64,000 nt of DNA from Riptortus pedestris (taxonomy: Eukaryota; Arthropoda; Insecta; Hemiptera; Alydidae), in assembly GCA_019009955.1 (NCBI GenBank), contig CM032233.1, positions 96,803,501 to 96,867,500 on the forward strand, given 5' to 3'. The position numbers and the translations under genes were made by a program. The notes beneath the pieces are model-generated. The model did no database searches. It was not told the DNA's origin and saw nothing but the letters and a program-made list of their open reading frames with translations. Below are positions 46,978 through 59,930 of this stretch, one piece after another. Each line of letters begins with the position of its first letter. Position 1 is the stretch's first letter.

Positions 46978-47849
46978 CATCATTCTCCTCGGCAGCCTGT
47001 TGGATTCTGTTCTTTCAACATTACTCACTGGCCTCTTCTTCTTTATCACAGACATGATGCCATCAACATTTTTTCCCCTACCTCTGCCCCCACTGTACCT
47101 TTGGGTTTCCCCATACCAGCGGTTTCCATTTATTAAGAGATATAAAATTTTGAATAGATAAATCGGGCCAGGTAACTTAGCCTAGCTCACCGAGCACAGC
47201 TAAGCATAAAAGTGCAATATTTGGGAGATTTAGTTTAAATCCGAAAAGTCCTAGGGGAACCTTCAGCTGCGACTCCTTTGCCTCTGTTCAGAGAAGTGGC
47301 AGCAAGAGCCTAATTAACTAGCCTACATACCTAAAGCCTAAAGACTAACCTAAACTCACACGCCATCTACACAATACAAATCGATTATCTCGACCTTGCT
47401 TTGGAGTACTCATTTGTACTCTTTTTAACGGTGCCAAGAATTGTGGTTTGGATATGCCTCCAAAACCAGGAGGCTTCTGCTTTTGCTGCTGATAATCCAC
47501 GGTGGGACATTAAAAATAGAGCAGAGTTTAATTCTCAAAGTCTAACTAGGAAGGGAAAACTTTGTAACAGAGGAAATAATCGGAGGAGGCAGCCTTTATT
47601 AAAGAGAAAATAGCGGAAGGTAGGGGGGGGGGGGTAGTGACTATTAAATGTGGGAGCGTGTAGTAGTGTAGGAGCGGGAAGACGGTGTGGTGAATGGTCG
47701 GAGACAGGCTGATTGAGACTAAACCAAAACCAATAGGTTCTGCGGTGAGGAGCCAATCCAGGCCCCGTCCGCTCAGACCACACCATCAGCCCTCTAGCTC
47801 CTATACAAAACAGCCTACCTACTATCCCCAACTCCCACATCCAAACATA

Positions 47850-49160
47850 TAAACTCCTCTTATTTATTGGCTCTTTCCTATCTCAAACCATATACAATTA
47901 GAGTAAAAAGTATTGGATACCATCTGCCTTCAGCTCCCGAACAAAACTACCGTTCGTGCTATTTCTCTACTTGAACGTTAAAGCTTGACCAAACCCCTTA
48001 TTTGATGGATTTCACCATAGCTAGTCGTCAAGAAACGGCACAAGATACAGCGAGTCTCCACAAAACAGCTATTGTCTACCACTTCACCCCAAAAAGTATA
48101 TAAAAGTCTTCTAGCACTTTACATCTTGACAGTGGAGCTAAACTCTAGGCCACACTGAGTATTAGTCTGCAAACTCGTACTAGCTAGTCCCTACCGTTAG
48201 TCAGCTAATGCAGACTTTATTCCACTGTTCTTGATAACTTCATTGTGTTAAAAGTCTGATGCAGAAGGGAGTAAGAAACGTGGTTTCTACACGCTGTGGC
48301 TTGCACTTGACGATGCATCTGCAATCGGAGTAGGAAGTAATGAGCCAACTCTAATTATCCTCCATTCGCCTTCGCTGCTCTCATTTCTAAATTAATACAT
48401 TCCGTTAATTTGTGTCCTTCAGTTAAGTCTACATCGTCCAACATCAAACTGAATTAATAGATCTAACCTAAGCCAGTCTTCTATACAATTATCCCCTAGT
48501 ATAAACGAATAAACTCCTCTTACTTCTGTCCTTCAAGCTCCCCATAGAACCAAAGTAAAAATATGCCATTTACTTTTAGGGCATGAAAACATTTTTCGAC
48601 TACTTTTCTACTTGTACTTCAAAACTTGACATTTTTTTAGATAGGTTGTAACAACTTCTAATGCTGTCAGAATAAGAAGTAATGAATTGCTAAAAAACGT
48701 GTCTCCATTCGTCACCGTTTACACTCACTTCCAAACTTATATATTCCACTAATTTAAATTTTCTCTTGGGTCCCTTACATTGTTTAAGATCATAGTGCGG
48801 CATTGGTCTTTCTTCTGCCTTGTTCATAAGAGGAATTTCCACACATTCACTATACTGACCACTTGCCCAGTCCCCCTCCACTATTCTTGATACTTTTATT
48901 ATTCGATAGTCTCATGTAGAATGCAGTTAAGACCTCTCGTAACTCTTTTCCCTTTCCCAGTACTTCCTGATAAAGGGAACAGGAAACCCTATGCATGCGA
49001 CAAGTTGTCCCTGCTACTACACTTGTGTTATTAACAAAAATGAATGCCACTTCGAATCAAAGACAATCAGATTAAGAAGAATTAGGCCTTCCTATACAAA
49101 AACCGTGTTTTTTACATTTCTCACTAAAACAAATACAGTACTTCATTCCATCAATGATTA
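47850..49160. repeat. Possible old tandem duplication, ~655-bp unit
   Basis: Scattered similarity between 47850-48500 and 48505-49160: AATAAACTCCTCTTA, CTTGAACGTTAAAGCTTGAC versus CTTGTACTTCAAAACTTGAC, CCACTGTTCTTGATAAC versus CCACTATTCTTGATACT. Heavily diverged; alignment needed. Confidence 0.4.
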
Positions 49161-50636
49161 TAGTAAGAATTATATCGCTTCCATAATCGAACTAATGTTA
49201 TATCTAACGTTTTAGACTTTCCTCAGACATATGACACTCAGTCCTTCAAATCATCTGCAACTATAGTCTAGAAATTCTAACCACAGAAAAACGTGATGTA
49301 CATTTATGAAAATTCATATCATGTAATATCATTTTTATGTTCGCTACGGCGAAGAAAAGAAATAAAACAAACAGACGTCAAATCCTAACCTTCTCTTAAA
49401 GGTATTGAAGAAGAATAGTTGGAATAACACGTTCAGATAAAAGTAATTCGTGTTATATATTGACTCACGCACGTGTATGCCCCTTGAAAGCAAATTATTA
49501 TTAAATATGTGAAATCATATTCGATTTAATTTTGTTTTCATCGCCGTTGGAAGTTCTAAGTATAAAAACTATCGCCTAAATGGGACCTCAATTAAATCTC
49601 CACTTAAAGGTAAAATGGCAGAAATTGAAATATCATCCACTTATTTTTTTCTCTCCTTCGATATATTTCATGGCCTATATGACACATCTTCAGGAGTTGC
49701 AAACATTATAAAATGAATCGACCTCAGTCCCGTCAAGACTAGCAAGATGAAGAAGGCCCTTACGAATCACGTGATTATACTCATTCGGCAAAAGCATAAC
49801 CACTTTTTTTCAACTAATCGACCTACTGTTAATTAAAATATTTTACTAGGATTAATATGATTTGGGCAATCAACAACTAGATTAGTATGCCCTTCATTGT
49901 AGTATAATGCTGTTTACAAGTCCCTGTTTTACTCTATGTCTTAAATAATATCAACTAATATATTGTAAAGACCGCTCTTGTCATGTCTTAAGGGTATTAA
50001 ATTTACTAATTTTCTATACAATGATTACTTAACTAAATCTATAAATACATTTTTATTTAATTATATTTATTTAAAGATGTGTGCTAGTAACACGAGTTAC
50101 ATTGTACCTATTTACACTTCTTACTACCGGCTTAATATTTTTAACTGCCATTATATTTGGCCAGTAATTAATAATTATTGCACATCTTTTAATACTGGCA
50201 ATATACTTACTTATCCTATATAATAATACTTCTACCTATTCTGGACCCAATATTATTTATATATTCTTCAAATCACCCTTGCCATAAAATTTGAAGAATA
50301 TGTATAATAATAGTATATATACTTTTTTCATTTATACTATATTTTATAAACATATAATTTCTCCCTTACAACTACATATTTTCAACTGGCATTAAAACTA
50401 GCCACTATTACAGTGTATGAACTTTTCCATTTTTTTTTTTTGCAAGTAATTAAAATCAATTTATCACACAAACTCACACACTTACTCATACATACACTTA
50501 CTGCATTTGCTTTCTTCGATATATAAATAAATAGATGAAAACCAACTTGGATTATTAGAATTCCTGCATGTCCAGGAATCTAGCCTCCCTTATCTTCGCC
50601 CTCATTAAAATATTTGATAAATACATTATACAAATT
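49161..50636. other. AT-rich intronic spacer, nothing recognised
   Basis: No coding or known repeat signal seen. Confidence 0.5.
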
Positions 50637-51650
50637 GACTAATATTAATATAATTACGTCTACTAATATAAATATTAATATAATTACGTCCACTAATATT
50701 AATATTAATATAATTACGTCCAGTAATATTAATATTATAATAATATTAATATAACTATGTCCACTAATATTAATATTAATATAATTTCGTCTACTAATAT
50801 TAATAATAATATAATTACGTCCACTAATATTAATATTATATTAATATTAATATAATTACGTCCACTAATATTATTATTATATTAATATTAATATAATTAC
50901 GTCCAGTAATATTAATATTATAATAATATTAATATAACTACGTCCACTATTATTAATATTAATATAATTACGTCTACTAATATAAATATTAATATAATTA
51001 CGTCCACTAATATTAATATTAATATAATTACGTCCAGTAATATTAATATTATAATAATATTAATATAACTACGTCCACTATTATTAATATTAATATAATT
51101 ACGTCTACTAATATTAATATTAATATAATTACGTCCAGTAATATTAATATTATGTTAATATTAATATAATTACGTCCACTAATATTAATATTATATTAAT
51201 ATTAATATAATTACGTCCACTAATATTAATGTTATTTTAATATTATATTAATATTAATATAATTACGTCCACTTATATTAATATTATTTTAATATTATAT
51301 TAATATTAATATAATTACGTCGACTAATATTAATATTAATATAATTACGTCCACTAATATTAATATTAATATAATTACGTCTACTAATATTAATATTAAT
51401 ATAATTACGTCCACTAATATTAATATTATGTTAATATTAATATAATTACGTCCACTAATATTAATATTATATTAATATTAATAAAATTACGTCCACTAAT
51501 ATTAATATAATTACGTCCACTAATATTAATATAATTACGTCCACTAATATTAATATAATTACGTCCAAGATATTAATATTATATTAATATTAATATAATT
51601 ACGTCCACTAATATTAATATTATAATAATATTAATATAATTACTACGTTA
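50637..51650. repeat. AT-rich minisatellite, ~30-42-bp units, about 28 copies
   Basis: Basic 30-bp unit TAATATAATTACGTCCACTA + ATATTAATAT. Longer units (about 42 bp) carry an extra palindromic ATATTATATTAAT block and later ones are shortened to 25 bp. The array ends ~70 bp from the donor of the Lim1 linker exon. Each unit holds a TAATTA core. Confidence 0.96.
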
Positions 51651-51720
51651 TTAATTATTTATTATTAATAACGTAAATAATAATAATATAAATTGACACT
51701 AAATAAATATTGAGACCTAC

Positions 51721-51900
51721 CCTGATCTTCGGAGTCATCCTGCTGCTTGGTGTCAGGGGTGGGTCCCCCGGCGACGGTGTTGTTGTTACTCTCGGGAGTT
51801 TGGTGCAAGCCTGGCCCGTGGAGGTGGTGGGTCTTCATCATACCCACCGAGCCAGTCTCTTCCTCGTCCTCCTCGTCGCTCCCGCTGAATGGCGCTTCAC
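51721..51900 (-). CDS. Lim1: Lim1, upstream linker exon between LIM domains and homeodomain
   Basis: Internal exon, 180 bp, minus strand. The acceptor is TACCGGTAG after a T-rich tract; the donor is CAGG|GTAGGT. Reading in the phase needed by the homeobox exon (phase 1 in, phase 1 out: 2 + 59x3 + 1 bases) gives an open, acidic, low-complexity peptide. It begins EAPFSGSDEEDEEETGS, has a His/Gly segment (KTHHLHGPGLHQ) and ends in DDSEDQ. The trailing single G joins the GG of the next exon to make Gly, so the join reads SEDQ-G-SLDGDP. The peptide resembles the variable acidic linker between LIM2 and the homeodomain of insect Lim1 proteins. Assignment rests on strand, phase, composition and the match of the joined SEDQGSLDGD context; the linker is poorly conserved, so homology alone would be weak. 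GC content is much higher than in the flanks, as expected for real coding sequence here. Confidence 0.85.
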
Positions 51901-52194
51901 CTACCGGTACAAAAAAAAATGAGTTAGAATTAATCCACATATAAATAGAAAACATGTCACAACAGCTTAGGTTTCACTAGCTTTAAGAAGATGAAATATA
52001 ATAAAGAACATAATCCATAAGGACTAGTTTAAAAAAGAAAATTGTCTTGTGGTAATGAGAAATTATACGAAGGAATTCAGGGACTTATAATGAGCTTAAA
52101 CCGCACTTCTATACTTTATTTTATTTTTTTATTTATTTACTTACTTGTTTTTTTTTATAATTTTTATTTTTAACATTTACTTTTTTTTTAAATT

Positions 52195-52946
52195 AAACAT
52201 TAAGCTCGATAATGGTTGAAATCGGACAAGTGGGAGGAGAGGGGTTTAGAGAGAAGAAAATTCTTAATATTTCTGTTATTATAAGGCGGATAGAAAAATT
52301 GTATAGAACCAAAGTTATTGCTAATGTAATTTTCTACAGAAGGTGTTATATACATTTATTCTCTAGCATGAATATTAACCGAGATATTGGGATTTTTTAG
52401 TTTTCATCTTTTAGTAAAGCCCCCTACTGAGGCTTTAGGTTTAAGCCCCTTATTGGATGCTTAAGTACCAAATATTATTTTCATTGAAATTTTGCTGTTT
52501 GAGATAAATTCAAATAAGTTGTGTGATGACGTCATCAATTACGACTTTACGTTCTAATATCGAAAATGTTTATTTGAGCTATACGATACTCTATATTTAA
52601 CTGTTTTAGCCAACACTAAAGTTCATAGTCATTAATTGATGAAATAGGACCAGGGGTAGGAGGAGGGAATTGGATAATTCAAAATAACTCCGTTATTGTG
52701 AGCCGTTTCGAAAAAAGGTTATAGAACTAATCTTGGTAAACTGTTGATACTCTACAACTGTTGTTCTATACATCTAATCGAAGCTCAGATATTACGCGAG
52801 TTATTCGTACTTTCTTGTTTTCAGCCGACAGTAAATTCCCACTTCTACTTAGAAATAGTAAATTTAGTGTCAGAAGATAAGAATAGCTTGCTATTCCAGC
52901 AGGTGGAAAATCTGTTTAATTTACACGGCACCACGGGACGGACTTT
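52195..52946 (+). repeat. Family A, long divergent variant, lacking 5' end
   Basis: GATAATGGTTGAAATCGGAC, TTAACCGAGATATTGGG, then the additional block shared with 1-200 (GTGTGATGACGTCATCAATT, CGAAAATGTTTATTTGA). A second GAAATAGGACCAGGGG core follows. It ends GTGGAAAATCTGTTTAA and CACCACGGGACGGACTTTG. Confidence 0.75.
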
Positions 52947-52949
52947 GTT

Positions 52950-55565
52950 ATCTACAAGAGTATTTAATTATTAAAAGTGACCTATTTTTCTATATAAATT
53001 CGTTTTTATGGCTACTATACACCACTGAACAGTTCTTGTCCGTCAGTGTTTTATTCATATGAAATACGTCAACTTTTCAGGTAAATATTAACCTATCAGA
53101 GCATAAAATGGTCGAGAAAAGTTTTAAAGATTTTCCTCTCTCCCCTTTTTTTTTATTATTAAACTGGTGAAACTATGAATATGTTTTCCCCTTCAAATAT
53201 ATAAGCATTTTTTAAAAATTAAATAGGAAAACTTCTATCCTAGATTCAGTCAGACAATAAATTTGAGTACTACTGATACTGGGGAAAAGTAAAAGCATAG
53301 TTTATAACAAAGTCTTGTAATGAATATAATAAACGCAATACACGCTCATTATTTTGAAGAATAATAATCTCAACCAGTTTAGTTTTAGCTTTTTTTTATT
53401 TATTTTAGCAAGTAAAAATTTTCACACAGTCATTTATGATACAGATTCCATTTTCCCAAGTACAACGGACACTTCTAATTAACCAAAATCCTACTTAATA
53501 CTTTATTTACATTTTAATTTTAATTTGCAAGTCTTGGCCCCGTCTGTTGGAATGTTCAGAGTTGTGTCAATACTGTCTAGACATTCATTACTTCCTAATT
53601 ATCAAGTATAAATGTTCCGACAATCATAAATTCTAAAGTTTTACGACGCCTCTATATACATATAATACTTAGCAATTATATTTTACGTATTTAACCGTTG
53701 TAATTTATGTCTTTTGTGAGGCTGTCAAATGAGTAAAAGGGTTTGGGGGAGGGAGGGCTCAGGGAAGCGTCCATAAAGAAAGGGAGCTATTAGGCCATAA
53801 AGTCAAAATGAGAGTAAAACCAGCAATTAACACTTCTTTCCTCGCATAAAAGGCAGTGTAAAAGTTAAATAGGTACTTAAAGGGAACGCGAAATTGAAGT
53901 GAAAGATGAAGGGTGGGGAGGAGGAAGCGATGATGACAGTCAATGAAAAAAATATAGACGATTTTAAAGGGGACATTAAGTCCCAAGGTCTTTTTGGTGA
54001 TGGCACGAGGAAGGCATGCCAGTCCTATTTTGCCAGTCTTAACAACACAGTAATAAATAAATCTTAAACCTGACAGTGTGGTGTTAAAACATTCACTCTC
54101 AACTGCTTCCTCTCGTTATGCCACCGGCGACACTTAATAATCCTAGAATATTCATTTAAAAAAACAAAACAAAAAACCAACCATTCGAGAAACAATACTA
54201 TTCGAATGCACAAAAATATTTGGAATACGCTGAAAATCTCTGTAAATTACTCAAAAATTGTTTACGAACCGTCGAAAATCGTAGTCCATTGTCAAAATTC
54301 GCTTGATTTTGGGAATGCAATATACATATAAATATATGGTCCATAGATTGTTGGCTCTAAAGCTACCTTAGTTCATGAAATATTTCAACCGAATTTTCAA
54401 ACGAATCTTATTACCAAAATAGTAATATCTAATTTCTTAATCGCCTAAAAAAATATTTCGAAATTAGGAAAGGGTTTAAAAAAAATAAATATTTGAAATT
54501 CAGATCATCTGTAAATATATAAACATTATCGAATGGAAATTAAATTTTAATAACTTTTTTTTTGTATGAAAAACATAAATACAAATGTTAAGAACATATG
54601 AAGGTCTAAAGATTTACATGATCCACCCCATTTTGGGCGAATACGGACTGTGAGCTTTCTTGTTGAATATTTTTAATTAACTAAGAGGATGTCTTTTATT
54701 TTCTTATTATATAAACCTAATAGAGAGAAGTTTTTCAACTTTTTTGGTTGATAAATAAACAGTGACTTTTGAGTGAAAACAATATTTAGGTTTAAATGAC
54801 TATTTTTTGTATATATATATATATCCGTAAATAGGAGCGACTAATTGTCCCATTCAGTACTCTTATCAAAAACTTTTGCAGCCAATCGAACCCCTGTACT
54901 TAAAAGAAATCAAGACATACGCATAATATGGAAACACTTCGAGTTTAAAATATACAAACCAGGTTTTTGAAACACTAAAACTTGCCGTACTGAAAATTAG
55001 TTTTATTTTTAAAGTTATCAGGTTCAAAGTAGCAGTTGTAGAAGTAAAAATGAACTTATACATAGTTCCATTTTGTGTAATGCAACGGTAAGCCAGTGGT
55101 CAGTTGTGTTATAGCGAACGCGACTAAAATTGGGTCGTGACCTTTCCTCAGGGCACTCACCTTGTGAATTATCTGGTAGCCGACGTGTTTCTCCGCTGAA
55201 AACTCATGTTATTCTTGTGGAAGTAAACCGACAACAGCCGAATGATTAACAACATGTGAAGCATATTATTCGTATTAGTAACAGTAGCTTAGTCATTTAA
55301 ATAACAGGGCTTGTTAAATTATAAATTTAAACATGACCTTAAATCATTCGAATTCCCTTAACTTGCCCCTGGCTACGGGATAAAAAAAAAATAACAGCGC
55401 AATCAATCAACAGCTGGCCCATGTTGGAACAAGGCAAGTTTCTCTTTTCACTTTTGAATAATTCTAAAAGAGTTGAGAAATAGACAAAAGGCCGTAGAGG
55501 GGGAGGGGGGGGGTGCCAGCGGGAGGGCGGGGCAGAGGACCCCCCGGAGCTGGGATCAAAGCAGC
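52950..55565. other. AT-rich spacer, nothing recognised
   Basis: A short (TA)n lies at ~54812-54824 and a purine-rich segment at 53735-53760. No genes or known repeats recognised. Confidence 0.5.
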
Positions 55566-55569
55566 CGGC

Positions 55570-56335
55570 GGACCATTTATCTACCCCGGCCCGATCGACT
55601 CGAGTCCCACCACACCACACTCATCCTGGGGATACGCAAAACAACGCTAGCCGTATCCCACCACAATCCCCCTCACCTCGCCAAATTTCTTATCATTCCC
55701 ACCACACAACAGATCCTCCTGCTCTATGGTTCTTACAATATGAACCTATCACGACCCGATCAACTTGAGTCCCACCACACTCAACCTGCGGATACGCAGA
55801 ACGACACTCGCCGTATCCCACCACAATCCCCCTCACCTCACCAAATTTTGTTATCATTCCCACCACACGACTGATCCTCTATTAATGAGATTCTTACAAT
55901 GTGAACCTACCACGGTCCGATCGACTATAGTCCACCTCACCACAGTCACGCAGAGGAAACGCAAAACAAAGCTCGCCGTATCCCACCACAATCCGTCATA
56001 CCTCACCAAATTTCTTATCATTCCCTCCACACAACAGATCCTCTATTAATGGGATTCTTACAATATCTACCTACCACGAGCCGATCGACTATTGTCCCAC
56101 CTCACTACAATAACTAAGGGGATATGCAAAACAACACACGCCTTATCCTACCACAATTCCTCATACCTCACCAAATTTCTTATCATTCCCACCACACAAC
56201 TTATCCTCTATTAATGGGATTCTTACAATGTGAACCTATTATGACCCGATCAACTCGAGTCCCACCACACTCATCCAGGGGACACGTAAAACAACACTGA
56301 CCGTATCCCACCACAATTCCCCTTGCCTAAGCACC
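55570..56335. repeat. ~164-bp satellite, about 4.7 units
   Basis: The CCGATC-ACT motif recurs at 55591, 55756, 55917, 56081 and 56246 (spacings 165, 161, 164, 165). Shared parts: GTATCCCACCACAATCC, CTCACCAAATTTCTTATCAT, CCACACAACAGATCCTC and GATTCTTACAAT. Open frames here follow the repeat and are not considered genes. GC content is higher than the surroundings. Confidence 0.95.
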
Positions 56336-56649
56336 CAACAGACCAAGCCGAGATTCATACAATCTATATGTCTATTAAGCTGCGTTAACTTACATCCCAC
56401 ATGCAGGAGACATCGTGTTATCTGTGAGACATTCCAGAAACAATGACAACATCTGCACTTTGCATTATCAGATTCTGCTTAAGAATCATACGTAAACAAT
56501 GCAATGAATTTAAGCTGCACTTGATGTGTTTAGTGATACAATAACGTAATGTGATCGTCAGATGAGACGTTTTGGTTTTACTGCATTACAAAATACGAAA
56601 ATAAGAATAAACTGTTGGAGTACGTACATATATTATAGAACATCTATTT

Positions 56650-56852
56650 GGGTTTCCATTGTGAGCTAAGGCGTTGGTTTTAATCTCACTTGGTAAACCC
56701 AAAGTCGCAACTCTCTCCTGGGCAATACGGATTCATTGAGTGACACCATCCTGGAATAAAATCCTTTGTACCACCTTTGCTAGAGTGGTAACCTTTTTCA
56801 TAATCCGTTCCAATTTGCCTTAGTAACATAAAGTAGACGTTAAGAAATAACA
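56650..56852 (+). repeat. tRNA-derived SINE, full-length, diverged
   Basis: CATTGTGAGCTAAGGCGTTGG head, CTCCTGGGCAATACGG, AGAGTGGTAACC, and end TAACATAAAGTAGACGTTAAG. Same family as 3956-4177. Confidence 0.75.
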
Positions 56853-56934
56853 TTGGTAAGTCAAGCGGAGTAAATAACATTATTAACAATATTTTTTATA
56901 TAATATAAGAAACTAAGAATAACAGTAGACGTAT

Positions 56935-57065
56935 TTTTGGTTCTACATTTTATCCCTCCTACGAACCCTAACTCCTCTACTCCGATTCAGATCAATGACA
57001 AACTTGACCTTCATATCGAATTTGGTTTCAATCAAAAATATTAAGAGAATCTCTGATATATACAC

Positions 57066-57142
<77 letters not shown>

Positions 57143-57312
57143 AATATAATTTGGTAGGACCTCATTTTCATCATCTGCTGTGTAAGCGGTCTAAATTATT
57201 GAAAAGTGAAATTAAGAATACGTCACTTATACCTAACATCTCTCTAGGAGTATTTGATTATTAAAGTTTAGGAAACAAATGTTACGTAAACTAAACGAAT
57301 TTCCAATTTGCC
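56935..57312 (-). repeat. Family A, decayed copy with (TA)n(GA)n
   Basis: GACAAACTTGACCTTC, ATATCGAATTTGG, (TA)n at 57068-57110 followed by (GA)n at 57111-57135. Then GGACCTCATTTTCATCATC. A loose GTAAACTAAACGAATTTCC at 57284-57302 may be another end fragment. Confidence 0.7.
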
Positions 57313-59930
57313 ATTCTGTAGTAGACATCCATGCTCCATTTGCGATGGTCATGTAAATTTTAGCTTTTAGTGAAAATTAGCCGACTACTAGATTAGCAAC
57401 TATACTTAAAGTAGTGGCAGATTTATGGCTTAATAAATACTTCTGTTCGAATACAAATTTTCGATCTCTATATATTTTGTTGATTATGGATTATCGACGG
57501 TTCACATCTTAAAGATGTGTGATGTAATATTCTTTACTCAAAAGTTTATATCCTATGAAGGTATTCTATGAATCTCTTGAAAAATTCCCGAGGTCCTTGT
57601 AAGTTTTAATAGTTACACGAGAAAATGGATTTCTCCTTGCCCCATCGGTTATATCTATGAAAGTTATGATCACAGTCATAGTAAAATTTATATTTATAGC
57701 TGCTTTTAATGGATCACGAACCCCATTAATCCTCTCAATGGCGCCCATTAATGAAGAGAAACGATCAAATTAGTAATCAGAAGATTTTATTGATATATTC
57801 TACTTTTTTGATGGATCTCCTGGTAGAAAAAAATTTTAATAAGATGCTGGGTGCAAAAAATAAATTAAACTTATTATAGTTAGGGTTGGGAAATCCATTT
57901 TTAATTAAACTGGCGTTTTGCTCTTGAATCCTCCAAGCCACGACGATTTTAAGAAACTTCGTTTGATAGCTAATATTCCTATCGACAAATTCCATAGGAC
58001 AAATTTTAATTAAAATAAAATTTAAAAATTATAGGATATCCAATATATCATTCCCTAACACTAAAAGTCAATTCTGGCAATTAAAAAAATCCATCTTTAC
58101 TTTCAAAAGGTTAAATATTTAAACAATATTTCTATATGAATGTTCTCATCTGGATCCTCATCTCTCTCTCTCTCGCTCTCAAACTCTCTTTCTCTCTCTC
58201 TATCTCTCTCCCCCCCCTTATCTATCTATCTCTCTTTTTCTATTGATCTTTCTACCCATTTGGAAGAATACTATTTTTCAAATATTTTATCTATGGCTTT
58301 CTCTATTTTTAATTCAAATTGAGTGTGTCATGGAATTGTATTTCCCTCACTAAGTGTTCACAATAAGCTTCGAAGATGTAAATAAATGAGGTAGAAAGTG
58401 TTATATATTCATTTTGTGAGAGATGTGACGTTTCATTTATCCATCCCCGATTTGATAACTGAAGCAGAAACAATTCTGGCTTATGAAGTGGACAGTAGGT
58501 TGGATTTTAATAACGTTCTATATGTACGCATAATTTTTCATGTTACGTCAACAAAAAAAATTAAATCGATTATTGATTGTTCTCATTGTTTTTTAATTAA
58601 GTTGATATTTTGATTCTGTTTGTCAAAAAGTCGAAGGTTTAGTAATTAGCAACCATAATTTCGGTTTAGTCTTCTATGGTTAATAACGTGTGGAATAGAA
58701 GATGAACCAAGACATTTGTTAAATATTCGACATTGTTATTGGGCTCGATGACATTTTTAATCGTAGTAATGATTAACGATGGTCCTTAATGATAGTTAAC
58801 ATTGCTCATGTTAATATTACCCTTAACTGTTTTAAATAATGTGTGAGGATTTATTCAAATTTGATTTACTATTATTCATAGGGACACTACAAAAATCCCA
58901 AAATTTGTTTTGGCTTCCTGGCACCAGTGGCAAAACATACATATTTGAGGACGGGAGATTTAAGAAAATCCTGCAGTGTGAAGCCATACTATACATATTT
59001 TAAACCCTTACTATTTTTAGTTTTTAACGGTTCCCCAAGCATAGCCAGATTTTACAGCTACTACGGGTATATCTGCGAACACACTCCAATAATTCTAAAG
59101 TGACCTTTAAATTAACCTCGTTGTTATTTTTTACTATTTGAAGAAGTGCATGTAAGACATTTAATTATTTAATCATCCCGTTAGCGTATCTCTTGTAGAA
59201 GATATACTATGCTTTAGAGACATAGACATCAATTTGATGACTATTTATTGAAAATAAAATGCACTTCAATAATTCTAGGCATCTGAGAAATGCCGCTAAT
59301 TTTGTGAGTACTGAATGAGGGACGTTTTTTAAGTCGGCGTAGTTGTAGGTTTATAGGCGATTTAGAAGAGAAGAGGGTCGAAATTACAAAATTATAAATT
59401 TATCCATCCATATTTGGAATACAGAAAGTATCTATAGGACCTTTTCTTTAGTATCATAAAAATAGCTACTAATTAAGTTCTTTCGTAAACTCCTTGAGAT
59501 GGCCAAAAACAATTTGTCAACTCTTTAAAAAACAAAGATTTGGATTTCGAGTTTCGTTAACATAAGTTTAAAATTGAAGGAATTATAGTAGGGCTTAAAT
59601 ATTCTTTCTTATATTGAGTTTTGGAAAATGGAACCTGCAGTTGAAAATACTGTTCTCGCATAACTCAAAACGGACTAGCCTTACAGAGTCAAAATTTCAT
59701 ATTGAGGACTATTGTATCGTCTAGTTGTGCACCTCCCTTTTAATTTGGAGGGTTACATGGGGAGGAAATAAACATTTGCAAATATATTCATACCAACTAG
59801 ACATCCAAAAAATTTGCATAGATCTATTTATGTGTGTCATAAAACTATCTATAAATTATGTATCGGAACAGAGATGAAATAAATTATCTCTGTCTAAGAG
59901 TCTAGCCCTAAGGGCCGTCAGGTCAACATC
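57313..59930. other. AT-rich spacer; (CT)n patch
   Basis: A CT-rich simple repeat lies at 58160-58245. Otherwise nothing recognised. Confidence 0.5.

Larger units (their letters stand above)
35409..51720 (-). other. Lim1: Lim1 intron (16.3 kb) between linker and homeobox exons
   Basis: Bounded by GT (51719-51720 read on minus) and AG (35409-35410 read on minus). Both ends are phase 1. It contains family A elements, a mariner fragment, a SINE, a MITE with perfect TSD and a 1-kb AT-rich minisatellite; no other exon was recognised inside it. An unrecognised small or alternative exon cannot be excluded. Confidence 0.8.

Noticed and set aside
48690..49050. Minus-strand frames of 63-66 codons
   Set aside because: No recognisable domain, and located in a possibly duplicated non-coding intron segment.
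55473..56049. Two overlapping plus-strand frames of 94-133 codons
   Set aside because: They follow the ~164-bp satellite units and lack any recognisable domain.
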